From assembly GCA_020744225.1 (NCBI GenBank), contig JAGMWG010000007.1, positions 496,001 through 560,000 on the forward strand: a stretch of 64,000 nucleotides of DNA, in the 5' to 3' direction. The number at the start of each line of letters is the position of its first letter. The first letter of the stretch is position 1. Position numbers and translations under genes: made by a program. Under the pieces are notes generated by a model that saw only the letters and a program-made list of their open reading frames with translations, was not told the origin of the DNA and searched no databases. The DNA comes from Paraphoma chrysanthemicola. Lineage: Eukaryota > Ascomycota > Dothideomycetes > Pleosporales > Phaeosphaeriaceae. Shown piece by piece: positions 53,340-64,000 of the stretch.

Positions 53340-53850
53340 TGCATAAACTGACAATTTTCGGAGGTTTTGGTACGGAATGGACGATCAATCGTGATTGGAG
53401 CCTCCGTATCGCCACACGCTTAACCAATCCAGAATAGTGAGCCACGATGACGCTAGTTATCGCTCCGGTCAGAGTCGGCCGAGGCTTGACATCAATGGCA
53501 AATGACAAGTTTACTAATCTTTCATGTGTCCCTTGCTCCTTTCAAAGGGATCCACCAATCATGCCACTAGTCCTCTAATATTTTCCTGAGCAGAACCGAA
53601 CGCAGCGCAAGTGAAAAACAAGTCTTTATCGGTAAAGCCCCACTTCCGTCGACCGACGGTACAACCATCAGGCCGGATGGGGAGGGGAAAATCATGTCAC
53701 TTTGTACCAGGATTCTTGCCACTGCCTAATTGAATATGAAAGAACTCCCAGTTCTGAAGGGCTGTCATCGCGCACTTTGTTTTCACTAATAATTTGCAAA
53801 ACGACACCTTTTCCCAACATCAATCCCCACGTTTACTCCTCGCACCCAAC
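53340..53850. promoter_or_regulatory. Region between the transposon and the MDR gene
   Basis: 511 bp that must contain the promoter of the enoyl-reductase-like gene; the transposon sits only about half a kilobase upstream of its start codon. No specific site was recognised. Confidence 0.35.
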
Positions 53851-54933
53851 ATGATGAAAGCACTTGTAACCAACAACAACATCATCGCAAGAGTCGCCAA
53901 TGCCAGTCTGGGAAAGTCCTTTGGCTCAAATAGTGCCCAATGGAAGGATGTCCCCATTCCTAGCATTTCGGACAACGAGATCCTTGTCAAGGTACGGGCC
54001 GTTGCTTTGAATCCTACCGATTTCAAACACATTGATGTGGTATCTCCTCCTGGCTCTATCGTCGGCTGCGACTACGCTGGCGAGGTTTTCAAAGTGGGCA
54101 ACAACGCATCGAAGACGTGGAACATCGGCGATCGCGTAGCTGGAGCCGTACACGGAGGCTTATTCCCTGACCGAGGTGCCTTTGCCGAATATCTTAGGAT
54201 CGACAGCGACTTGGCCTGGAAGGTACCCGACGATGTGGATGATGCTGCCGCAACAACATATGGCGTGTCTGCCATCACTGCCATGCAGGCTTTGAATGCG
54301 CGTCTCGGTCTCCCTTGGCTTGACGAGCGGACTGAGCAACCATCCGGTGAGGCGCCAACTATCCTCGTCTACGCAGCCTCTACATCTGCTGGTCTATTCA
54401 CCACACAGCTAGCCAAAGCGATCGGATGCAAAGTTGTCGGAACCGCCTCGCCGCATTCATTCGACCTAGTGAAAAGCTACGGTGCCGACGCTGTCTTCAA
54501 CTACCGCGACACCGATGTGGCCGAACAGATCTCAAAGTTGTATCCCGACATCACCAAGGCAATGGACTGCATTTCGGAAGGCAAATCCGCCGAAGTTTGC
54601 GACAATGTAATTGGAACGAAAGGTGGAAAGGTTATTACTTTGCTGCCGACTACGAAGCCCAAGGTCCAAAGTGTTGAGCATGACATGGTCCTGGCATACA
54701 CTCTCATGGGCCATGCGTTCCAGTGGCTTCCCCCTGTTGGACCGAAATTTGCTGCGATACCGTCGGATCGCGAGGCTCTTGTTCGCTTCTATGCCAATCT
54801 GCCAAAATTCACCAAGACTCTCAAGCCTCTTCCGGTGACATTGGAAGCTGGCGGTATGGATGGGATACTACCCGGACTAGATAAACTGCGGAACGGAAAG
54901 GTCTCAGGTGGTAAATTAGTAGTGAAATTTTGA
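53851..54933 (+). CDS. MDR-superfamily trans-enoyl reductase-like oxidoreductase
   Basis: Single exon, 360 aa from MMKALVTNNNIIARV; the frame opens upstream only through non-ATG codons. GroES-like N-terminal domain: VPIPSISDNEILVKVRAVALNPTDFKHID, GCDYAGEVFKVG, GDRVAGAVHGG and RGAFAEYLRIDSDLAWKVPD. The Rossmann domain has VYAASTSAGLFTTQLAKAIG and a GADAVFNYRD acidic turn. The zinc ligands of alcohol dehydrogenases are absent. This matches the stand-alone trans-acting enoyl reductases (LovC/ToxD type) that assist highly reducing polyketide synthases, and also uncharacterised quinone-oxidoreductase-like proteins. No polyketide synthase is in the window, so the partner is unknown. Confidence 0.85.
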   Translation: MMKALVTNNNIIARVANASLGKSFGSNSAQWKDVPIPSISDNEILVKVRAVALNPTDFKHIDVVSPPGSIVGCDYAGEVFKVGNNASKTWNIGDRVAGAVHGGLFPDRGAFAEYLRIDSDLAWKVPDDVDDAAATTYGVSAITAMQALNARLGLPWLDERTEQPSGEAPTILVYAASTSAGLFTTQLAKAIGCKVVGTASPHSFDLVKSYGADAVFNYRDTDVAEQISKLYPDITKAMDCISEGKSAEVCDNVIGTKGGKVITLLPTTKPKVQSVEHDMVLAYTLMGHAFQWLPPVGPKFAAIPSDREALVRFYANLPKFTKTLKPLPVTLEAGGMDGILPGLDKLRNGKVSGGKLVVKF

Positions 54934-57020
54934 TTTTGATACCCTGTAGGATTCTGGCACGAGTGTTAGGGGTCGAGCACATTGCTTGGAGGTGTTGGAT
55001 GTGGCACTTCCTGGGCGTCCCCAGAGGAATATATTTAGATACTGAGGCCATCGAGGCTACTATACAAGTTATCAGAGCGTTGACAGACCTCGCCTTTACT
55101 ACGCTAGAATCGACCTCCTCTTGCGAGCGACATGTTCAGGCTTCGTGCATATGGACATCTCTTCCTCGAGCACGGCCTAATAGGCAGTCACTAGATGAAA
55201 AGACACTCTGTCAACCAGGACTTCACCGTAGATTGACTAGCAATCGTAAGGCTCATCTTGACAGGAAGATTCTCCGAAAAGATACGCCGAATCTGTACAT
55301 CTCGCTGGGGTACTAACACCGCAAGGACAACGCGAAACGAAGACCCCATTGTTGCTTTCACACCCGAGGTAAAGCGAGACAAGCTCGTATATACCACAAG
55401 CTGCATCAAGCAGTTGGAAAAGGGTGAGATGTGTTGCAGAGCAAGAGGTGTTGAGTAAGCGAGAGTAACCTCAGCGCGACCTGCACCCCAAGGTATCACC
55501 GACAGGAGCGTACGTGTAGTCCCGTCCACCCTCCGTGAGTCAGAGTTCGAGTGCGCCGGCGCACCGTTCCTCATCTCATGACATATGGAGAGCCAGCTCG
55601 CATATGCCTTAGTCCCCCCTACGAGATCGCGGCGGTGTTGCTTACCCAAGAAAGGGCGGAGGCTATCCACGTCGGCGCGGTTGGCGACTCCCGACAGCTG
55701 CCAGAGCCGACTCTCTTCGGCCTGTCGATTGCCTCTCACAAGGTGAAGGTTTTCATCTTGGCGCGACAAGACAAGAAGGTGAGAGACTGTGAATAGACCA
55801 GCTAGCCTGACAGTGTGACCTCGACAGTCGTCGCTCACGTCCGGCGTGAGGATTCTGTCCATACATGGCTCAGTGCAGATTGCACTGCAAGGTGGACGCC
55901 CCTGCTGAGGATGTTGTCTGCTGGGCTGTATGTGTTAGGGCAATGTGAGCAGTGCCAAACCTATGGCGAGCAAGTGGAGGCGATTAAAGCGTTCGAACAA
56001 AACTTTTGTAATTTGAGGGAGAAGTTCAGGAAACGAAAGAGGCAGGTGATGAGATGAAGAGGTATAAATTGCGCGGAGCTTGAGAGAGCCCTAGCTCAAA
56101 CCACCACACTAGCGCACCGCTAGCATTCCACGTGATCTAGGCTTGCGATTAGGAAGTCCCAAAGATGACACCGGAGGAAAGGTTCGCAGTGCAGAATCAC
56201 GTGATGATATGGGGTCTCTGGGATGCTGACGGCTCGCCCATGTAGTGACGACGCAATCCTGGAGGAAGGGTAGAGACGGAAAAGCCAGACCAACATTCGA
56301 GCGAGCCGCAAGCGGCGCACATGATGCGATACTTCTCCTTGGCCAGCCGCCATCGCCTTCGCAAGCGCCAAATAGAGTTTTTGAAACCACTTAAACGACA
56401 CGCCACTAAAGCGAAATTCACTGCACCTCGACATTTCCAGTGAGCCGCTCCTGAATGTCCTCGCGTACATGTAGGGCTCTCGCTCAGACTATTTGATGCA
56501 CTGAACAACTTCCAAGTACCGTATGCGTGCTTTGAGTAGAGCTTTATTAGCTAGTGAAGATATCCGCGCTACCACCATGTTAATATCTCATTGCAGCGAT
56601 CTAAGTGTTCTGTCGGAGGTGCTCAGTTGCGCTCGAGCTGCAGAAGTTATGGAATAATGACATTTTCGGAACCATATACACGTCATGATGAGTGAAGTTG
56701 TAGATGACATCAAAAGAGCAAGTACGGATGAAGGGGCGAACGTAAAGACTTCACATTGAGATTTCGTCACACTACACTTGAGCAGCACAACGCAAGACTG
56801 ATTTTTTTCGCGTTCTCATATGGCAAAACATACGGCAAAACGCTTTCTTCTACCATAGTTCAGGCCTCGTGTGATCTACTCATCTACAGGGACCCTTATC
56901 CGTAGTTGAGGACCTTCGCGCTTCTATCAAGCGGTAGACCTGATCATCTTTCTTGTCCGAGCTGTGCATCCTTGTTCGGTTTCCGCGATTGACCGCATGC
57001 GTGGCCTGGTTGATAATTTT
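54934..57020. other. 2.1-kb intergenic region
   Basis: Between the MDR gene and the 3' end of the F-box gene. A 223-codon minus-strand frame (55191-55862) is the longest, without recognisable domain; an 80-codon plus-strand frame at 55815-56057 ends in a Lys/Arg-rich helix. I do not support either as a gene. Confidence 0.4.
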
Positions 57021-58214
57021 TTACTCATCTGACTCATCGGTACTCCATTCGTCCATGTCGTCCAAGTCCGCATGCTCAGCGAGCATTGCTCCCCACTCAA
57101 AGTCATCGGACTCGTACTCTTCGTCGGAGTCAGATTCGCTGGACCTGTAATCGCTGGAGCTATACTCGCTCTCCTTGTAGTCCTCCGACTCCACCAGTGG
57201 TACATCAACTTCTCGTAACTGTGTGAAGGTGCACAGCGAGCCTAGAGTGTCTGATTGGTTCAAAATGGATGATCCCAGGAGGTCGTCGAGGTCGTCGAGG
57301 TTTTCGAGCATTAATGTCCGAAGAGACTGCTTATGAGGTCGTAAGGCATTGCCAATAGTTTTCCACACGTGCTTCGTTTCGGTGGTAGATTCCGATAAGG
57401 TCTCTGGCGTAGAATGCATATAGTACAAGTTCTCCAAAGCCTTGATACAAGACATGATCTTAGCGAAAGCTAAGCTGTCCAGAATACAAGCATAAAGTTT
57501 TAATGTCGTGATATTGCAGCTCGATTCTGCAACTGTCCAGCCAGTCATCGGCCAAGGCTGAGACGCCCATGTCAGGGCCAAGGTCCTCAGCGTGGAAATG
57601 CAGAACACTGATTGCAGATGCTGTACTCGAACGGTATCACAGCGGATGTATATGCGGCTAATTTTGCTGTACCTGTTTGCCTCTGTATTGGTGACATTGC
57701 TGCGCATCAAATCGAGTAGACTAGGCCATTCGACTGCACAATCTTCGGAACATAGGTTCGACCGGCCCAAATTCACGATATTTAGCGTGTAAAGATTTAC
57801 AGAATTCTTCAAAAGCTTCAAGATCTCGGCCTCCGACATCCTGAAGAGCTCAGGACAGTTGGAAGTGTCCAGATTAACAGATGCATCCTTGAGTAATTCG
57901 GCGAGCTTAGGATTGTGGGCAATGCTGTACCGCTTCTTGTGATCATACTCCCCAAGATACTCATAAAGTCGCGTATTAGCAAGTCTGTTGTAGCGTTTGT
58001 TGGTCTGACTCAAGCGGCCCAGGTCTTGCTCCGGAAGCTCGTCCACAATGGCCACGAGGAGCTCTTCGGGCAGGCCATTCAGGCAAGCCCTCGGGTTCTT
58101 TGGCGCGACATACATCTCCGCGATCCATGTGACCAACATGTCTTTGGCGCCCGAAGATGTGCGCAAGACTCCTTGGGTTAGTAGTGCGCGCGAGGGCGCA
58201 CCGAGTTCCTCCAT
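57021..58214 (-). CDS. F-box protein with an acidic serine-rich tail
   Basis: Single exon, 397 aa, start MEELGAPSRALLTQG. The F-box lies at about residues 42-85 (LNGLPEELLVAIVDELPEQDLGRLSQTNKRYNRLANTRLYEYL), which would bind Skp1 in an SCF ubiquitin ligase. Residues about 100-330 show irregular leucine-rich segments (LLKNSVNLYTLNIVNLG, ISTLRTLALTWAS, CNITTLKLYACILDS, LRTLMLENLDDLDDLL), a plausible substrate-binding LRR-like surface. The last 60 residues are almost entirely Ser, Asp, Glu and Tyr (ESEYSSSDYRSSESDSDEEY). Target unknown. Species-specific expansion of such F-box proteins is common in fungi. Confidence 0.8.
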   Translation of the reverse strand: MEELGAPSRALLTQGVLRTSSGAKDMLVTWIAEMYVAPKNPRACLNGLPEELLVAIVDELPEQDLGRLSQTNKRYNRLANTRLYEYLGEYDHKKRYSIAHNPKLAELLKDASVNLDTSNCPELFRMSEAEILKLLKNSVNLYTLNIVNLGRSNLCSEDCAVEWPSLLDLMRSNVTNTEANRYSKISRIYIRCDTVRVQHLQSVFCISTLRTLALTWASQPWPMTGWTVAESSCNITTLKLYACILDSLAFAKIMSCIKALENLYYMHSTPETLSESTTETKHVWKTIGNALRPHKQSLRTLMLENLDDLDDLLGSSILNQSDTLGSLCTFTQLREVDVPLVESEDYKESEYSSSDYRSSESDSDEEYESDDFEWGAMLAEHADLDDMDEWSTDESDE

Positions 58215-58801
58215 GGTGGGTGTGAGGGCCGTGTTGCAAGCCCGCCGATGTTGATGAGTTGATTCTTTGGAGGGGGGTGAGGGAGATGTATGGGGTAAAA
58301 AGCTCAGAACAAATTATTATGCTGAGAATTTAGTAGAGTAGTGGGGCACAGTAAGTGCGGGCGGCGGCGCGGACGCGGGTGAAAGTGAGAGAAGAGCAAC
58401 CATTCGTGGCAAGAGCAATTCAAACATGTTAGCGTGGCCATGCTCAGCTCTCACGTGACGCCCGGCGGAAAGCATCTGGGACTACATGAGGCAAAGCGCC
58501 TCTGAGTAAAGGCAAAGCGGTATCACTTGAGCAATGCAAGCATCGTGACCTAAGACGACTTCACGCAGCACCTGGAACGCATCAAAATATGGCATCAAGG
58601 CGGCGACAATAGATCAAGAAACCCTGTGTGTTCGTCACTTCAGCACGAGCAAACCGCATGTGCTCTCACGCCCAAGATCACTACCCACTTCAAGTAGAGA
58701 TAAGAATGTTGTCACCACAACAGATCATGAGGTAAAAACATGTTCATTCGGTACCCTCAAGCAAAGTTCATCCCATTTCTTTCAACTATCAACCTGCCGC
58801 A
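58215..58801. other. Intergenic region between CFT1 and the F-box gene
   Basis: 587 bp holding the F-box promoter and, on its right edge, the 3' UTR of CFT1 (same strand). Nothing else recognised. Confidence 0.45.
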
Positions 58802-61800
58802 TCACGTTCCCCTCCTACCAAACAGTCCCCACCCACCCAACACCTCCCTCTCTCCCCAAAGCACCCACTCATCCCCACCCCACTTCTGCAACCCCTCACG
58901 TCTTCTCTGCTCCCCCAACTCTCCCCATCGCATCAACAAATTTCCATCTAGCATTCCCCTCGCACCCGTTCCAGCGTCCCATCCACCGTCCGCGACGTCG
59001 CCGGCACGGAAAGCCTTGGAGTTGAGACCACATGCCGAGTCCAGGAATTGTTGGAGATGTGTTATGAGACCTGATAAGCGGCGATATGATGTTTCAGAGA
59101 TAGGTGTGATGAGGCCTAGCGTGCCGGACTGCGAGGTCACGAGGATTTGGTGAAGGGGTGTTGGTGCGGAGTCGTCGCTCGTGTCCATTGCGAAGCTATT
59201 TGCTGCGCCGAATTCGGCTGCAGTGGGCATTTTGAGCGAGGATTGGAGGAGGTGCATTGTTGCCGGGAAGTGACCGGTGTGGAATGTCGACTTGTGGAGG
59301 AGTCGTGTGCCGCCCATGCTCTTGGGGTGGTCGGGGTCGAACTGCAGGACTTGGAGATTCATGTCTGCGTCTGCGACGATGATGTGGAGTGTTTGATCGA
59401 AGGGGAGGAAGTCTGTTGTTATGCATTCGAGGTGGTGTTTTGAGCGGCCAAAAAGGAGCATTTTGTATGGCTCTTCCTGTATGGATGTCAATACGTATCG
59501 CGAAAGGAGTTGAAAGGATCCCACTTACGGTATATCCAGTGAACCAAACACCCTTGTATGCATCGCCCATTAATAGCATACCAGTGTTTGGCAGGTTCTT
59601 GAGCGTTGTGACGTAGGTCTGCATATCCATGAAAGCAACAGGCAGTAGTGTACCATCCTCTTTGAGACCTCGAACCATACTCTTCTGGCCCTGCGCCATG
59701 ATCATGAAGCCTTGCGTGCCGAGACTAGATATCGCAGACACAGCGCCCTTGACTTCGTCCTTGACGATGAGCTTGAGGCGCTTATTAGTCTCGGGGCGGT
59801 CAGGCTCAGGTACCACCGTGATGACCTCAAAGATCCGTATGTTGCCCTTGGTCGCTAGATCCTCGCCGTGCACGATGCTTGTGCCAACAGCAATCACGTC
59901 CTTACGTTGGTGGGTGCTCTCGGAAACTTCGAGATTCAGTGTCTTGATACACAAGATGACTTCTTGTGGCTCAAGGACATGAGTATCGATGATTTGCCAG
60001 GTCTTCTCATCCATCACTTTTATGACACCTTGCTCGACATGAGGTTTAAAGGTTGTATCTTCCTTTGGAAGGTCATAGTGGAAAGTGTCGTTCGGGTCGA
60101 GAGTGAATTCTTCAGACTGACCAGTGCCGATGATGTACAAGCCGCTGTTGTGGTACGCGAGGGCATGTACTTCTGAATTCATAGGCATTCGTCGCGCTGC
60201 CCAGCCAAGGTGTCCGTAGTGTGTTTGAGGTGGTAGTTGTGAGATGCGAAGGGTGTCAGTGCTATCGAGGTAGGCAAAGCCTCGCTGGCAGGATGACGTG
60301 TGGAATCGGCTCAAGCTTTTTACGGGCTTTCCGCTGAGTCCGATAACTCGCGGCGCACTGGATGCCTCTTTGAGGATAAAGGCTGGTGACGAACCCCTTT
60401 GGATGACGGTACTATAACCGCTTATGTTGTCCAATGCCAGCAAAGTGCTTTCAAAGCCCACGTCCTCAGATCCTGCATCTTCCGTGTACCGCGGTACATG
60501 TTGTTGTGACAGCTTGACCCATCGCAGGTTCTTTGTCCACAGATCAGATGCCGACCGAGGTGGCGAGTGGAATGCCTTGTATATGACGAGGTCATCGGTG
60601 GATGTTCGGACCTTTACTAAAGTTAACCGATTGCACAGAAGCAAGCATCATGCACACTCACGATCAAATGTGGCGATTTCGATGTCGTATCACCGAGATC
60701 AGCAGCCAGTATCTCAGTGATGGTAGCTTTGGCAGTGCTTCGCCGCGGCACATAGTCCATGGTAAGCATCGGCGGCAAGAAGCACAAAGCTTCGGCGACA
60801 TAGCTTGGCTTGTCTAGTTGGGACATGGCAAAAATACGGAGGCCGCCCTCTGCGGTCAGTAGGAACGCGAAGACTTCGGTGAACGTGGATGACTTGAATA
60901 AGCTGGCTGATAGCCACTGGGTCGAGGAGAAGCCACTAGCTTCAACATCTTCTAGCTCACCATCACCACTGGCTTTGAAGATCTTTACGCTAGAGTCTTC
61001 TCGTTGAATCAGAACATAGGGGTCAGCGAAACTTGCGTTGATGATGTTGAGCTCGTCACCCGTCTCTTCGTCCTCCATGGGGATGATCTGTATCATGCCA
61101 AGTTCTAGTTGTCCCAGTCAGTATGGCAAAAGCCTTTATCAGAGTGTCATGGCTTACCTGAGTCGTAAGTGTGTACAGCCGTTCGCAAGACTTGCACAAC
61201 CTTCGTTCCATGAGCCAATACTCCAACGCTTAGCGTTGAGCCCTCTTCGCGCTCGAAATCACCTTTGTCTGTCTCAGAGAGCTCATTGCCATTGACCTCG
61301 TACACGACTGTGCTTTCAGTACCGTCATCGCCAGTTTTAGAGACGACCAGGTACTGGTCAAAATCTACGTCCGAGGATGCATTAGCTTCTGCGTCCTGCC
61401 CAAATTCGGCGACAACGCCATCTGGAGCCTGCTTCCTTGCGTGAATAGCCCAGACGCCGCGTGCTGAGGTCAGCTCGGTTTGCGCTGATATGGTAGGATG
61501 TAACTCCCGATTCAACGCAGTGATGGCTGCAGCAGCACCTCGGCCAGTTGAGAGCATGATCTCGCCCTTGGTGAGAGACTCGCTGTCTTTGCCAGGATGT
61601 ATCACAGCATCTCGGATCGGTGCTATACTAGGAAGAATATCGTGCATTCTGAATGTGTAGGATCCTGGCGCTGTGGGCTCGGCTGCGGCCGCTGTCACCT
61701 TTTTCACGGCTGGTGTGGTATCGTTGTATAGATCGTCGTCGAGGTCATCCGCATCTTCGTCTTCCGCGTCTGACATCTCTTCATCCTCTGTATCAACAGG

Positions 61801-63162
61801 AGACTGCTTTCGCCGTAGCTGGTTGGATGTGCTAGTCCAGCCCATCAAAACCGATTCGCCGTCTTCGCTGCCTATAAAGAGCCGCCCGCGTCCCAGATTG
61901 CTGGAGCACGACGCACGAGCATTGAGAATGTAACCGCCGTGATCCTGGTCGACCTTTTGTATAGTCATGGCGGAGACATTCCGACCGTCGAGGGTGAAGG
62001 TCAGAATGAGGATCCTCCCGTTGTTGAGCACTAGCAGCACGTCGCCTGTGTCTTGCGAAAGCAGCTCAACGGCACATCCCTCAAGATGCAGTGCTAGGTC
62101 TGATTGGTCGCTGAGTGGGAATGACGAGCAGATCCTCGCGAACTCATTGACCGCCACTCCATTCGTTTTGCCTGCCTGGTCAACGTGTATAATCTCATTG
62201 CTGCCAACGAGCAAGGCTCCTCCAATTGGATGTGGGAGCGGGACTACCCTCGAGATGTCGTATGGCAATCCCGACACTGAAAGGAGTGTCGTGGAGGCTT
62301 TTTGTTCGAGGTCGAGGGTGAAGACGGTGTAGGTGAGGATGTCCTTGCGAGCGGCGAGCAGCGATGGGGCGGTGGCTCGCGACGCTGCAATGATGCCAAA
62401 AGTAGGCTCGCGGTATTCGTGCAGGAAGGCAAGGTGGACTGGGTGAGTGAGGGTGGGATCGAGGTTCGTGAGAGGCAGCACAAACGAGGACGAGTAGGGC
62501 GTCTTGTGCGTGTCTTCGCCATCAGCGCCATTTGCCGGCCCGGTCTTGCCCTCCTGCCCCTCGGCGTCCGAGTCGTACTCGTCCTCGGCCAGGTCGCGCT
62601 GGCGAAAGGGCAGGATGGCGAGGTTGTGAGTGCCGAATTTAAGGGCGGCGCATCTGCTGGTGGGGTCTGCCGTCAGGAAGTTGTACGTGTCTTTCAGCTC
62701 AGCATCCCACGGGGCAAGACCGGGCAAGTCTGGATTCTCATAGTAGTGTATTGATATTGTATGGAGGTTGTACGTCTCGGGGTCCCACTCCACCAAGCTC
62801 AGCTTCGCGTCCCGGAATGCCACCAGCAGCGCCTCACCCTTGGACCGCGTGTTCAGCGCCTTTATGCGCGCAAGCGATATGACGGTGCCGGCCAGCGGGA
62901 ACTCGCCCACCAGCACCAGCTTGGCCGTGTTTTCAGTGCGCTGCAGCGGCACGTCTGCTGCCTCTGTGTCGAAGTTGGCAGTTGCATTGTCTGCGTCATC
63001 ACCCGCACCCGGCGCGACTTCAGTCACTGTCGCCTTGAGCTCAAAGATCTGCAGCAGCGAGTTCTTCGCGACAACGAGATTATTTGCGCGCGACGAAAGA
63101 AAGGGGAGATTGATGGCGTGGCTGACAGCCGTGGGCGGCGCAATCTCAGTGTAGACCTGCAT
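58802..63162 (-). CDS. CFT1: Cleavage and polyadenylation factor subunit Cft1 (CPSF160)
   Basis: Four exons, complement(58802..59476, 59529..60611, 60662..61104, 61158..63162), 1401 aa. The introns are 50-53 bp with GTAAGC, GTGAGT and GTAAGT donors; phases 1, 0 and 0 fit exactly. It starts MQVYTEIAPPTAVSHAINL. The N-terminal MMS1/CPSF-type beta-propellers cover about residues 60-700, interrupted by an acidic linker (about 455-481, Glu/Asp-rich, around EDEEMSDAEDEDADD). The CPSF_A domain lies at about 1000-1330 (KGNIRIFEVITVVPE, GFMIMAQGQKSMVRGLKEDG, MLLMGDAYKGVWFTGYTEEP, IIVADADMNLQVLQFDP). Cft1 scaffolds the polymerase module of the cleavage and polyadenylation factor and helps read the polyadenylation signal. 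Length equals the family norm. The C-terminus is Gly/Trp-rich. Confidence 0.94.
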
Positions 63163-63547
63163 GGTGGTGTGGAGCAGGTGTGCCCCAGCTGATCATGGCG
63201 TGAGGCTATGATATGTGGTGGGGAAGCAAGGCCGCGATGATTTTGTGGTGTTGGACGCGACAAAGAGCTCGAGATGCGCCGAGACGCGCTACCTAGGTTA
63301 GTGCAACAGGAGGCAGGGAGCTTGGACTGCCTGGCCCACTATGCACCGTCGATCCCCGCCCGCAGCCAAACGTCATCCTGCTGCTGCAAGCCTGCACAAC
63401 AAACAGGCAGGCGCTTCCTCTCCCCACAACCTGGTCACTCTGTGGTAATAGCCAAAAGGTATGTATGAGATGAACATCCTTCATTGATTTATTCAGTCGA
63501 TCTAATAAGTGCGTGCAACTGACTTCACTCCCAGAGCAGTCTCACTA
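63163..63547. promoter_or_regulatory. Divergent promoter of CFT1 and the cobalamin-transporter-like gene
   Basis: 385 bp between start codons. AAAG|GTATGT at about 63459 and an ATTCAG near 63495 could mark a very short 5' UTR intron of the rightward gene, but the length is below the local norm. Confidence 0.4.
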
Positions 63548-64000
63548 TGGCGCTCATCCAAACCAGCCTCATCTGGGTGGCCTACGCCGTCGCGATTGGC
63601 ATCCTCCTCGCCATCGCTGCCATCTTCGTCTTCCTGTACCAGAAACCACGCGACCGCGCAGCTTCAGTCACGATCGTGTGCATCTTCACCACGCTTGCGC
63701 TGCTGGCGACAGTACTCCTCATCCCGGTCGACGTTGCTCTCGTCTCATCTACCTCCAAATCGAGCGAAGGCCGCAAGAAGGACTGGGCCACGCCAGAGAA
63801 GGTCCACGACATTGTCCACACCCTCGAGATTGTCTATTATACGCTGTACTCGCTTGATGCGATCCTCTGCCTGCTCGTAGTCCCCTTCACCTACTTCTAC
63901 TACGAGGAGTACGATGAGGATGCGACTGAGCACGGAGAGCAGACCATCGGCCAGCGCATCTTGGGCGCCTTCAAGTACACCATCGCCTTCATCGTCTTCG
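63548..64000 (+). CDS. Lysosomal cobalamin transporter-like protein (LMBD1 family), partial
   Basis: The first 151 codons are present; the gene runs off the window. The start ATG opens MALIQTSLIWVAYAVAIGIL. Four hydrophobic segments are visible (about 6-31, 42-62, 100-122, 143 on), with family-typical connecting motifs YQKPRDRAASVTIVCIFT, IPVDVALVSSTSKSS, GRKKDWATPEKVHDI and YYTLYSLDAILCLLVVPFTY. LMBD1 proteins sit in the vacuole or lysosome membrane and in animals export cobalamin. Fungi do not generally use cobalamin, so in fungi the true cargo is uncertain. Full members are about 580 residues with nine or so membrane spans. The reading frame is open to the last base. Confidence 0.88.

Noticed and set aside
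55191..55862. 223-codon minus-strand frame between the MDR and F-box genes
   Set aside because: No recognisable domain, and a frame of this length is not unlikely somewhere in a 64-kb window by chance. Kept only as a note.
58660..59153. Plus-strand proline/serine-rich open frames
   Set aside because: Antisense shadows of the last CFT1 exon, whose G/A-rich coding strand gives a C/T-rich complement.
1..64000. CRISPR arrays, rRNA, riboswitches or bacterial operon structure
   Set aside because: No regularly spaced repeats or conserved RNA cores seen; spliced genes throughout show a eukaryotic genome.

Overview
The window is nuclear DNA of a filamentous ascomycete (Pezizomycotina). Genes are dense on both strands. 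Introns are mostly 48-100 bp with GTATGT/GTAAGT-type donors, CTAAC/CTGAC-like branch points and NAG acceptors. The protein families are typically fungal: Rax2, a HET-domain protein, a Zn(II)2Cys6 factor, DHA2 and Dal5-type transporters, a Sel1/DSF2 protein and a Fot1/pogo transposon. A Dothideomycete is my best guess, but that is an inference. I resolved about 24 genes or gene relics. Where a gene has introns, its exon coordinates are in the evidence, checked by splice signals and reading-frame arithmetic.

Layout. 0.5-9 kb: divergent TAF3 and TAF7 (two TFIID subunits sharing a 313-bp promoter), a Red5/ZC3H3-type CCCH protein, and a Sel1-repeat protein with two very long introns. 9-17 kb: gene-poor except for a bZIP factor that has a membrane-like segment after its zipper; it has a 3.2-kb upstream region. 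16.9-23 kb: Prp4 (U4/U6 snRNP), a Ptc7-like PP2C phosphatase and the Mps1 kinase. 25-34 kb: an accessory block with a Dal5-type transporter, a peroxisomal (SKL-ending) enoyl-CoA isomerase/hydratase, a GNAT acetyltransferase relic, an SDR without its catalytic residues, a Zn(II)2Cys6 factor and a small secreted cysteine protein. 34-39.5 kb: a disordered orphan protein and a DHA2 drug exporter. 41-45 kb: Rax2. 46-58 kb: a second accessory block with an alpha/beta hydrolase, a frameshifted HET gene, a complete 1,849-bp Fot1-like transposon, a trans-enoyl-reductase-like MDR protein and an F-box protein. 58.8-64 kb: Cft1 (CPSF160) and, running off the end, a lysosomal cobalamin transporter-like membrane protein.

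Working together. The housekeeping half is rich in gene-expression machinery: TFIID (TAF3, TAF7), splicing (Prp4), nuclear RNA surveillance (Red5-like) and 3' end formation (Cft1). The 25-33 kb block has the make-up of a small catabolic or specialised-metabolism cluster (importer, peroxisomal beta-oxidation auxiliary enzyme, reductase-fold protein, Zn2Cys6 regulator). The 46-58 kb block looks like faster-evolving DNA, with a decayed incompatibility gene next to a young-looking transposon. I saw no CRISPR, rRNA or convincing tRNA.
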